Positions 1-5,651 of a stretch of DNA of 7,616 nt are shown piece after piece. The DNA is from DATESZ01 sp035283845 (GTDB lineage: Bacteria; Desulfobacterota; Syntrophia; Syntrophales; JACQWR01): the NCBI GenBank assembly GCA_035283845.1, contig DATESZ010000141.1, positions 1 through 7,616 on the forward strand, given 5' to 3'. Position 1 is the first letter of the stretch. Each line of letters begins with the position of its first letter. The position numbers were made by a program, and so were the translations under genes. The notes beneath the pieces were generated by a model. The model saw only the letters and a program-made list of their open reading frames with translations. It ran no database searches and was not told the DNA's origin.

Positions 1-219
1 TTCCACACGATACAAACCTTCGGGGGCGAGGATGTTGGCGTCTTTTAATTTTGATATGGCCGTGACGACATTTCGCCACGCAGTGTTTTGCGTTAAAATA
101 GCGCCTACTACTACCTCAAAAGGTGTGTCAGCGGGCCACCAGTTAAGATTCCCGAAATAACCATCAAGCAATTTGTATATCTGCCTGATGTCAGACGCAA
201 TATCTGTATATTCATCCAT
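1..219 (-). CDS. Endonuclease III-like HhH-GPD DNA repair protein, N-terminal part (runs off left edge)
   Basis: I translated this partial reading frame by hand: 73 codons from the ATG at 219 to the window edge, with no stop. An in-frame TAA lies immediately before the ATG (220-222), so the start cannot be further upstream. The protein reads WWPADTPFE at residues 27-35 and GAILTQNTAW at 39-48. This is the characteristic first block of the endonuclease III-related HhH-GPD family, whose members are base-excision DNA glycosylases or relatives of about 220 residues. The helix-hairpin-helix, the catalytic Lys/Asp region and any iron-sulfur cysteines would lie beyond the window, so true glycosylase/lyase activity cannot be judged. 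It begins 27 bases after the stop of the htrA gene on the same strand, which suggests co-transcription. No strong Shine-Dalgarno is seen before it. The family call is fairly secure; substrate specificity is unknown. Confidence 0.75.
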   Translation of the reverse strand, partial: MDEYTDIASDIRQIYKLLDGYFGNLNWWPADTPFEVVVGAILTQNTAWRNVVTAISKLKDANILAPEGLYRVE

Positions 220-246
220 TTATTGCAGCAAAGAGCGTGCTTCCCG

Positions 247-1731
247 TTATGGACGAATAGGCACGAACATAGGAGATGCTTTACCTCTTTTTATTAAGAG
301 CGCAACGCCTTCCTTGTTGCCTGCTTTGCCTATGGCCCGCTGATAATCTTTCAGGGAATTTATCTTTACCAGGTTGACCTGGAGGATTAAATCCTGGGGA
401 CGGATGCCGGCATCATCCGCCGGACTTCCCTCTTTAACATCCACAACGATAACGCCGGTTTTTCTCGCTATGCCAAGATGTTTTGCAATTTCCGGATTTA
501 TTTCCTGTACCGTCATGCCAAAGTTATCAGCACCGCCTGCTGCCAGCTCTGCTTTTTCTTTTCGCTCGGCAATGGTCACTTGGAAAGTTTTTTCCTGACC
601 GTCATGCAGCGCCTTGATTTCCACCGTTTCTCCAACATGAAAATCTGCTACTATCATTAATAATTCATGAGAATCCTTTATTTTTTTTCCATTTACTTCA
701 ATGATGATATCGCCTGCCTTGAGGCCTGCCTTGTCGGCCGGATCGCCTTCAAATGCCTCTGCAATTAAGGCGCCTGATTGATCCTTAAGCTTAAGGGTTT
801 TGACAATGTCTTCCGTTACATCCTGGATGGAAACCCCTAACCAGCCTCTTGTTACCTGCCCCTTTGTCTTCAGTTCGGGAAGGATGCGATTTGCCATATT
901 AATTGGTATGGCAAAGCCAATGCCCTGCCCCTGGGCAATGATTGCCGTATTAATGCCGATAACTTTTCCGTCCATGCTGAACAGCGGCCCCCCACTGTTG
1001 CCGGGGTTAATTGAGGCATCGGTCTGGATGAAATTATCGTAAGGACCGGCGCCTATGACACGGCCCTTTGCGCTGACTATTCCAGCAGTTACCGTCTGCT
1101 CCAATCCGAACGGATTGCCGATGGCCATGACCCAGTCACCGACCCGCAATTTGTCCGAATCCCCTATTTCTACAACAGGTAAGCTTTTGTCAGGCTTTAT
1201 TTTTATCAAGGCGATATCTGTTTTGGCGTCCCTGCCGATAATTTTAGCTTCATGCTCTTTTCCATTAGTAGATAACTTGACCAGTATTTTGTCGGCCTGT
1301 TCAACTACATGATTATTTGTAATGATATATCCATCATGGCTGATGATGAATCCCGAACCGAGGCTTCTCTGCTTGAATTCACGTCGCGGGGTGTCACCAA
1401 AGTACCGTTCAAAAAAGTCATCGCCACCGAAAAATTGTCCAAAGGGATCTCTACCGCCAAAAGGAGCCCCGAATAGGGTGCCGCCCTGCCGTACCGTTTT
1501 TGTTGTACTGATATTCACAACAGCGGGTTTCAATCTCTCTGCCAGATCGGCAAAAGAAACGGGGGTGCGCGCCACGTCTCCGGGCGCCACGGCAGATGCC
1601 AGTTGTACATCGGGACTGCTTTGATAAAAGGAGGAACGCAAAACTTCCACGAGTGAGACGATAAAAAACGCTACTAGGAATGCTAATAGCAACATCATAA
1701 ATGATTTTCTATTTTCTTTTGTTGATGACAT
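247..1731 (-). CDS. HtrA/DegP-family (Do-like) periplasmic serine endoprotease with two PDZ domains
   Basis: This is an envelope quality-control protease that degrades or refolds misfolded periplasmic proteins. I chose the ATG at 1731 (494 residues) because GGAGG sits five bases before it. An ATG six codons upstream (1749) lacks such a site. In this numbering a hydrophobic segment at about 11-30 is a signal anchor or uncleaved signal peptide. A Gly/Phe-rich loop follows at about 87-112, like the flexible LA loop of DegP/MucD. The trypsin-like domain has the full triad: His141 in TNNHV, Asp172 in KTDIAL and Ser246 in NPGNSGGP. PDZ1 spans about 295-390 (starting RGWLGVSIQ) and PDZ2 about 403-491. 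Two PDZ domains fit DegP/DegQ/MucD rather than DegS, which has one. A near-consensus promoter lies upstream, and the endonuclease III-like gene follows in the same direction. The family call is secure. Whether it corresponds to DegP, DegQ or MucD is not decidable here. Confidence 0.95.
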   Translation of the reverse strand: MSSTKENRKSFMMLLLAFLVAFFIVSLVEVLRSSFYQSSPDVQLASAVAPGDVARTPVSFADLAERLKPAVVNISTTKTVRQGGTLFGAPFGGRDPFGQFFGGDDFFERYFGDTPRREFKQRSLGSGFIISHDGYIITNNHVVEQADKILVKLSTNGKEHEAKIIGRDAKTDIALIKIKPDKSLPVVEIGDSDKLRVGDWVMAIGNPFGLEQTVTAGIVSAKGRVIGAGPYDNFIQTDASINPGNSGGPLFSMDGKVIGINTAIIAQGQGIGFAIPINMANRILPELKTKGQVTRGWLGVSIQDVTEDIVKTLKLKDQSGALIAEAFEGDPADKAGLKAGDIIIEVNGKKIKDSHELLMIVADFHVGETVEIKALHDGQEKTFQVTIAERKEKAELAAGGADNFGMTVQEINPEIAKHLGIARKTGVIVVDVKEGSPADDAGIRPQDLILQVNLVKINSLKDYQRAIGKAGNKEGVALLIKRGKASPMFVPIRP

Positions 1732-1736
1732 AAAAA

Positions 1737-1741
1737 CCTCC
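1737..1741 (-). promoter_or_regulatory. Shine-Dalgarno site deciding the htrA start
   Basis: GGAGG on the minus strand, separated by five T's from the ATG at 1731. It lies between the two candidate ATG codons (1749 and 1731) and so supports the downstream one. The upstream ATG is preceded by GATAGCCCGTA, with no purine-rich anti-SD match. Confidence 0.75.
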
Positions 1742-1800
1742 AACTGCATTACGGGCTATCAACCCTTTACTTGGATTATGAAAGACCATTATTATACGCT

Positions 1801-1828
1801 ATTATAAGAGAAATTATTTCTTTGTCAA
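1801..1828 (-). promoter_or_regulatory. Near-consensus sigma-70 promoter of htrA
   Basis: On the minus strand TTGACA (1828-1823) and TATAAT (1806-1801) are both perfect hexamers, separated by 16 bases. Transcription would start near 1794, giving a leader of about 63 bases before the ATG at 1731. The spacer contains a 13-base palindrome, AGAAAT-A-ATTTCT (1809-1821), which could be an operator or may simply be AT-rich DNA. A second TATAAT-like block lies just downstream, around 1790-1796. This looks like a strong housekeeping promoter rather than a sigma-E or sigma-32 type stress promoter. Confidence 0.75.
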
Positions 1829-1830
1829 CT

Positions 1831-1850
1831 CATTCATCATCATTCATCAT
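1831..1850. repeat. 10-base perfect tandem repeat (CATTCATCAT x2)
   Basis: Two exact consecutive copies of CATTCATCAT (1831-1840 and 1841-1850). They lie just upstream of the htrA -35 element, on the far side from the gene. This is the position where an activator could bind, but simple slippage duplication explains it equally well. Confidence 0.85.
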
Positions 1851-1910
1851 CAGATACTCTTTTACCATGTAAATCAACAATGCATAATACGGGAACTTCT
1901 CGGGCAAGGC

Positions 1911-1928
1911 TGCGAACTTATGCTCGCA
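1911..1928. promoter_or_regulatory. Imperfect inverted repeat, operator-like
   Basis: TGCGAAC-TTAT-GCTCGCA: two 7-base arms with one mismatch (A opposite C) and a 4-base centre, 18 bases in all. The size and symmetry suit a dimeric repressor of the TetR or GntR type, which often control fatty acid genes, but the regulator is not identified. It could also form a short RNA hairpin. No T-run follows, so it is not an intrinsic terminator. The part GAACTT is also present 21 bases upstream (1893-1898). Confidence 0.4.
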
Positions 1929-1953
1929 CTGTAAAGTTTATTATACGCTTTTT

Positions 1954-2062
1954 GTGGCATAAATCCTCCCTAAACAAATAACCTACAGGGGCGCCCAAAT
2001 AATTCTTTTGAATTGTTAATATGTTGCAGCCATAAGTATGTATTCCATTAAGTGGCATAAAT
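1954..2062. repeat. 11-base direct repeat pair GTGGCATAAAT
   Basis: Exact copies lie at 1954-1964 and 2052-2062, both in the orientation of the fab-like operon. The right copy forms the -24 half of a possible sigma-54 promoter. The left copy is followed by CCTCCC and lacks the GC doublet needed at -12. Confidence 0.7.
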
Positions 2063-2068
2063 AATGCA
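2053..2068 (+). promoter_or_regulatory. Possible sigma-54 (-24/-12) promoter for the fab-like operon
   Basis: TGGCATAAATAATGCA resembles the RpoN consensus TGGCAC-N5-TTGCA. The GG at 2054-2055 and GC at 2066-2067 are separated by exactly 10 bases, as required. Two positions deviate: T instead of C after TGGCA, and A instead of T before TGC. Transcription would start near 2079, leaving a leader of about 49 bases. Competing sigma-70 candidates upstream, such as TTGAAT-17-CATAAG at 2008-2036, match only 4 of 6 in each box. I see no clear enhancer-binding-protein site, so this remains a candidate. Confidence 0.4.
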
Positions 2069-2127
2069 ATGCGTTGAGATATAGTCTCGGGGAAAAATAA
2101 CAGGATAATTCGGATTCATTAAAGAAA

Positions 2128-3099
2128 ATGGAAAAGATTGCAGTTGGTGTCTTTCCCGGCCAGGGAGCACAGCGACCCGGCATGGGAAAGGATTTTTATG
2201 ATAGTATTTCCGTAAGCAGGCGGACCTATGAAGAAGCGTCTGATGCTCTCGGATGGGATGTTGCGGCCATTTGTTTCGGTGAGGACGAACGACTGGACCT
2301 TACAGAATATACCCAGCCCTGCATTCTGACAATGGAGATTGCCGCTCTGCGCGGGCTTAACAGTCAGTATGGTTTCTCCCCAACGATATTCGGCGGTCAC
2401 AGCCTTGGGGAATTTACCGCCTTAGTAGCAGCCGGCGTACTGACCCTGACTGAAGCTGTCCAAATCGTACACATCCGCGGTCAACTTATGCAAAAAGCCG
2501 TCCCTCTCGGAATAGGCGGCATGGCTGCTGTTATATCTCAGAATATAGATATGGAAGGTGTTCGTAAAAGCCTTGCCGACCTTCCCATAGACGTGGCAAA
2601 CGAAAACTCCGCTCATCAGGTTGTGATCAGCGGAAAACTGAGCGCCTTGCCCGAAGCGGAGAAACGCCTGCGTGAGGCCTGTGTCCTTGATCCGGGTTTC
2701 CGTTTTGTGCTGCTCAATGTCAGTGCCCCTTTTCACAGCCGCTTCATGAAGCCCATTGAAGAACCTTTCGCCCGAACACTTCGGGAAGTTGGAAAAAATA
2801 TGGCTCCGGTAAACGGTATTCACGTGACATCAAATTTTACTGGCAAGTTTCATTCTGACTCTTCGGAAGAAATTATCATTTGTCTGGTTTCGCAACTCAG
2901 TAACACGGTCCGCTGGACAGATAACATGCAATGTCTTGCAGAACGGTCTGATATGATTTATGAGATAGGTCCCAGCCGGCCTCTGCGTGATTTTTTTAAA
3001 ACCCTAAGTGTAAGCTGCGCGCCCATCACTAATCTCTCGACGGCCGAGCGTGCGTTCCCGGAAGGCAGCTTAAATAAATTAATTGAGAATAAGAGGTAG
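2128..3099 (+). CDS. FabD-like malonyl-CoA:ACP transacylase
   Basis: It should move malonyl from CoA to the phosphopantetheine arm of an acyl carrier protein, in the cytoplasm, supplying extender units. The 323 residues compare with about 310 for FabD. Motifs: GQGAQ at 11-15 (oxyanion hole), the nucleophile Ser92 in GHSLGE (90-95), Arg117 in HIRGQLMQ, which in FabD binds the malonyl carboxylate, His203 in APFHS, and Gln256 in LVSQLSNTVRW, matching the FabD Gln near the active site. The retained Arg argues for a carboxylated substrate such as malonyl rather than a plain acyl chain. The ATG at 2128 is the first possible start after an in-frame TAA (2098-2100), but no good Shine-Dalgarno precedes it. 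As first gene of the operon it probably serves the ACP encoded at the other end. Whether a separate housekeeping fabD exists cannot be seen. Confidence 0.9.
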   Translation: MEKIAVGVFPGQGAQRPGMGKDFYDSISVSRRTYEEASDALGWDVAAICFGEDERLDLTEYTQPCILTMEIAALRGLNSQYGFSPTIFGGHSLGEFTALVAAGVLTLTEAVQIVHIRGQLMQKAVPLGIGGMAAVISQNIDMEGVRKSLADLPIDVANENSAHQVVISGKLSALPEAEKRLREACVLDPGFRFVLLNVSAPFHSRFMKPIEEPFARTLREVGKNMAPVNGIHVTSNFTGKFHSDSSEEIIICLVSQLSNTVRWTDNMQCLAERSDMIYEIGPSRPLRDFFKTLSVSCAPITNLSTAERAFPEGSLNKLIENKR

Positions 3100-3104
3100 A
3101 CATA

Positions 3105-4304
3105 ATGGATTTCAACCTCACGGAAAATCAGCAGATGTACGTTGATATGGTAAGAAAATTCGTAAAAACCGAGATTCTTCCCCAGGTCATGACCTTAGAA
3201 AAAGGCCATGTTTTTCCTTGGGCTTTCATAAAAAAAACCTGGGAACTGGGCATATTGAATCTTTCCTTCCCGGAATCAATCAAGGGTTTTGAAGTGGACG
3301 TTGTATCCGCGGCGCTGATCATCAAGGAGCTTTCCTACGGAGACACAGGAATATCAACCTCAGCAATGTGCAATGACCTGGCCAATGTAGTAATCGTTCA
3401 ACATGGCACCGACGAACAGAAAGAAGCCTTACTATCGCCATTTGTGGAGTCCCCGCTGCTCGCTTCCTTCTGTTTAACCGAACCAGGTGCCGGCTCCGAT
3501 AACCTGGCCATGTCTACGTTCATACAAAAAAGAGATGACGGAAACTATATCCTAAACGGCGCCAAGTGTTTCATTACGAATGCCTCTATTGCCTCTCAGT
3601 TTACCGTTTTCTGTAAAGTGGGCAAGCCTACGAGCCAGTTGCTTGCCTGCGTAATCGTTCCTTCTCTGCCGGTGCTGCCCGAGGCGGGCAACACCGGCGC
3701 TCCCGCAAGCAAAGAAATTGTTCTTCCCAAAGGCGGCAGGATCGTTGTCGGCAAACCGGAAGATAAGATGGGCCAACATCTTTCCAATACTGCCAGCGTC
3801 GCTTTTGAGGATGTCTTTATTGAGCCAACCCAGATCATTGGAGACAGAAGATTGGGATTCCGGTATATCGTGGATGTGCTTGATTTTGCCCGTCCGATGG
3901 TGGCGGCAATAGGCGTGGGTCTTGCCCGTCGCGCCTGGGACGTGACCCTTGCCTATACCAAGGAACGCCGGCAGTTTGGTCAGCGTCTCTGTGATATGCC
4001 TGTGGTAAGCGACACCCTCGTGCAGATGTGGAAAAAAGTGGAATTGTCGGAGCTTGCACTTATGAAAGCTGCCTTCAAGGTTCAGGAAGGGGCGCCTGAC
4101 AGGGGACTCTACGCCTCACTGGCCAAAAACGCCGCCGCCGAAGCCGCCCTCTTCTGCGCCAACGAAGGCCTTCATCTTCACGGTGGCTACGGTTTCATGG
4201 CGGAATATGAAATTTCAAAACTAGTAAGGGACGCTCATATCATCGACATTTATGAAGGTGTGCGGGAGGTGCAAAATATGATTATGGGACGGGAATTAAT
4301 TTAA
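3105..4304 (+). CDS. Acyl-CoA dehydrogenase family flavoprotein (possibly acting on acyl-ACP)
   Basis: Family members are FAD enzymes that form or, less often, reduce a 2,3 double bond in acyl thioesters. The 399 residues show the N-terminal helical domain (1-120), the signature CLTEPGAGSDN (123-133), the middle beta domain (about 123-240), and the C-terminal helical domain with RRQFGQ (288-293), LHLHGGYGF (356-364) and the catalytic base Glu384 in IYEGVREVQ. All core elements are intact, so an active enzyme is likely. An extra segment of about 25 residues (roughly 188-213, Pro/Gly-rich) interrupts the middle domain just before GKPEDKMGQ; many relatives run straight from the Pro-containing strand into this motif. 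The start is five bases after the FabD-like stop, with GAGG upstream. Embedded in an ACP-based operon without an enoyl reductase, it may oxidise or reduce an ACP-bound chain. That role is inference; an ordinary acyl-CoA substrate remains possible. Confidence 0.9.
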   Translation: MDFNLTENQQMYVDMVRKFVKTEILPQVMTLEKGHVFPWAFIKKTWELGILNLSFPESIKGFEVDVVSAALIIKELSYGDTGISTSAMCNDLANVVIVQHGTDEQKEALLSPFVESPLLASFCLTEPGAGSDNLAMSTFIQKRDDGNYILNGAKCFITNASIASQFTVFCKVGKPTSQLLACVIVPSLPVLPEAGNTGAPASKEIVLPKGGRIVVGKPEDKMGQHLSNTASVAFEDVFIEPTQIIGDRRLGFRYIVDVLDFARPMVAAIGVGLARRAWDVTLAYTKERRQFGQRLCDMPVVSDTLVQMWKKVELSELALMKAAFKVQEGAPDRGLYASLAKNAAAEAALFCANEGLHLHGGYGFMAEYEISKLVRDAHIIDIYEGVREVQNMIMGRELI

Positions 4305-4329
4305 TGTTATATTATAGAAGGGAAGAGCA

Positions 4330-4926
4330 ATGAATTATCAGGAATTCCTCGCCTGTAACCATTTCGACCATGAGGAACTGGTTGCCTTTTCCTATGGAAA
4401 GCTGGTCAAGGATCGACCGGAAGGTTTCGACGGTCGTTTGCCGGCCCCGCCATTTCTGATGATGGATCGCATTTTGTCCATAACGAGCGACAAGAAGCAG
4501 GGAAGGATCATCGCGGAGCAAGATGTAAGGTTTGATGCCTGGTATTTCCAGTGCCACCTGCCCGGCGATCCAGTCCATCCCGGTTGTTTGTGCGTGGACG
4601 CCGTATGGCAATTACTTGGATTTTATTGCATCTGGCGGGGGGCATTGGGGGCTGGCAGGGCTTTAGGATGCGGAGAGGTTTTTTTTCACGGTCAGGTACG
4701 CCCATTTAACAAGTGCGTACGTTATGAAATCACGGTCAAGCGTTTTTCCCTGCTTAAGCTCTCAGGCGCCACCGTGGTTATCGGTGATGCTAAAATCTTT
4801 GTGGATGATGAAAAGATCATTGACGTTGCTGATGCCCGCAGCGGTGTTTTTCGAGGAATTGTCTATACAGATTATCCTTTACGGTCATTAAATGCTGTAG
4901 GCGGGCGGATTAAGGGGAAAGCATGA
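4330..4926 (+). CDS. FabA-like 3-hydroxyacyl-ACP dehydratase (possible isomerase)
   Basis: A hot-dog fold dehydratase. FabA of E. coli dehydrates 3-hydroxydecanoyl-ACP and isomerises trans-2 to cis-3-decenoyl-ACP, the branch point of anaerobic unsaturated fatty acid synthesis. Matching FabA blocks are LPAPPFLMMDRI (37-48), WYFQCHLPGDPVHPGC (71-86) with catalytic His76, CVDAVWQLLGFY (88-99) with catalytic Asp90, and GRALGCGEVFFHGQV (109-123). Using Asp rather than Glu as second catalytic residue is the FabA rather than the FabZ pattern. At 198 residues it is longer than E. coli FabA (172), with short extensions at both ends. The start has AAGGGAAGAG a few bases upstream. Its stop overlaps the next start as ATGA (4923-4926), suggesting translational coupling with the reductase. 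Dehydratase activity is likely; isomerase activity cannot be decided from sequence alone. Confidence 0.88.
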   Translation: MNYQEFLACNHFDHEELVAFSYGKLVKDRPEGFDGRLPAPPFLMMDRILSITSDKKQGRIIAEQDVRFDAWYFQCHLPGDPVHPGCLCVDAVWQLLGFYCIWRGALGAGRALGCGEVFFHGQVRPFNKCVRYEITVKRFSLLKLSGATVVIGDAKIFVDDEKIIDVADARSGVFRGIVYTDYPLRSLNAVGGRIKGKA

Positions 4927-5651
4927 CAGAAAAACCTGTGGCCATAGTAACCGGCGGTGGAAGAGGAATCGGTGCTGCCTGCTGTCGCGCTCTCGCCAGG
5001 GAGGGATTCCGAGTAGGCATACATTATCGGAACAGCAGCCAAGAAGCTGGGAAAGTCCTTGCGGAGATTGAAGACGGCTTCCTCCTTCAGGCGGATATTG
5101 CAGAGATAGATCAGGTTGAAAACATGGTAACTACCGTGAAGGGTCTCTCTGACAACGTGGATGTGCTGGTCAACAATGCGGGCTTATCAATCAATGCGGA
5201 TATTAACTCCATGAAAATAGAGCAGTTCGATACTCAGCGCGCCCTGACACGGGGTATCTGGTATCTTACAAAAAGAATAATCCGTTTATTCATGCTCCGT
5301 AAAAATAATGGCCGGATCATTAATATTTCCAGCGTGGTGGGACACACCGGAAATGCCGGACAGATCCCCTATACCATGGAAAAAGCAGCCCTCGAAGCCT
5401 TTACGAAATCTTTGACCAGGGAGTTAAAAGGGCGCAACATCCTGGTCAACTCTGTAGCGCCCGGTTTTATCGATACGGAAATGACGGAAGCCTTGCCGGA
5501 AGAGGTAAAAACACAGATGCTGGCCAATATTCCTCTGGGACGGATGGGCTTGCCTGACGAAGTGGCTGAGGTGGTAGCGTTTCTTGCTATGAAAGGCGCC
5601 TACATTACGGGCAGTGTCATTCATGTAAACGGGGGATTATATGGCGGCTGA
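4923..5651 (+). CDS. FabG-like SDR 3-oxoacyl-ACP reductase
   Basis: It should reduce the 3-keto group of the growing acyl-ACP with NAD(P)H. The 242 residues match the usual FabG length. Motifs: the cofactor loop TGGGRGIG (10-17), NNAG (84-87), and Ser137, Tyr150 and Lys154 (NISSVVG and YTMEK), followed by NSVAPGFIDTEM (176-187) and the C-terminal ITGSVIHVNGG typical of FabG. The cofactor loop ends in the classical way, and Arg36 after the second strand (HYRNSS) hints at NADPH. Oddly, the helix alpha-4 stretch that normally carries the catalytic Asn (NLxG type) reads ALTRG at 107-111, so the fourth tetrad residue appears to be missing. It overlaps the FabA-like gene by 4 bases and the FabZ-like gene by 11. 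A general SDR function other than ketoacyl reduction is the main alternative. Confidence 0.9.
   Translation: MTEKPVAIVTGGGRGIGAACCRALAREGFRVGIHYRNSSQEAGKVLAEIEDGFLLQADIAEIDQVENMVTTVKGLSDNVDVLVNNAGLSINADINSMKIEQFDTQRALTRGIWYLTKRIIRLFMLRKNNGRIINISSVVGHTGNAGQIPYTMEKAALEAFTKSLTRELKGRNILVNSVAPGFIDTEMTEALPEEVKTQMLANIPLGRMGLPDEVAEVVAFLAMKGAYITGSVIHVNGGLYGG

Larger units (their letters stand above)
1789..1949. repeat. 12-base direct repeat pair TTATTATACGCT
   Basis: Exact copies lie at 1789-1800 and 1938-1949, with 137 bases between them. Read on the minus strand each is AGCGTATAATAA, which contains a -10-like TATAAT. The left copy lies near the predicted htrA transcription start. No matching -35 sequence was found 16-18 bases upstream of the right copy (GAGGAT there). 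Confidence 0.7.
1732..2127. other. Divergent intergenic region between htrA and the fab-like operon
   Basis: About 400 AT-rich bases with no convincing gene on either strand. They hold the htrA ribosome site and promoter at the left, then a 10-base tandem repeat (1831-1850), an imperfect dyad (1911-1928), a perfect 8-base palindrome GGGCGCCC (1989-1996), two pairs of short direct repeats, and a possible -24/-12 element (2053-2068) facing the operon. A small AT hairpin, AATAATTC-TTTT-GAATTGTT (1998-2017), is too weak to call a terminator. The longest small frame (1880-1981, 33 codons) has no ribosome site. Confidence 0.8.

Noticed and set aside
374..1624. Several plus-strand frames of 60-100 codons opposite htrA
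   Set aside because: They lie entirely over a well-supported protease gene, have no coherent motifs and read as antisense shadows.
1732..1749. Upstream ATG at 1749 as the htrA start
   Set aside because: The GGAGG ribosome site lies downstream of it, five bases before the ATG at 1731. The six extra residues add nothing recognisable to the signal anchor.
1831..1850. Tandem CATTCATCAT as the start of a repeat array or CRISPR
   Set aside because: There are only two adjacent copies, no spacers, and no further units nearby.
1880..1981. 33-codon plus-strand frame in the intergenic region
   Set aside because: It has no ribosome binding site, and its basic, low-complexity product resembles nothing I know. 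It also spans the dyad and repeat sequences, so it is most likely chance.
1998..2017. AATAATTC-TTTT-GAATTGTT hairpin as a terminator
   Set aside because: The stem is almost all A-T with a wobble pair, no T-run follows, and it lies upstream of the operon rather than after a gene.
4680..4687. Run of eight T's in the FabA-like gene as a programmed frameshift or sequencing error
   Set aside because: The frame reads through with FabA-conserved sequence on both sides (GEVFFHGQV), so no shift is needed.
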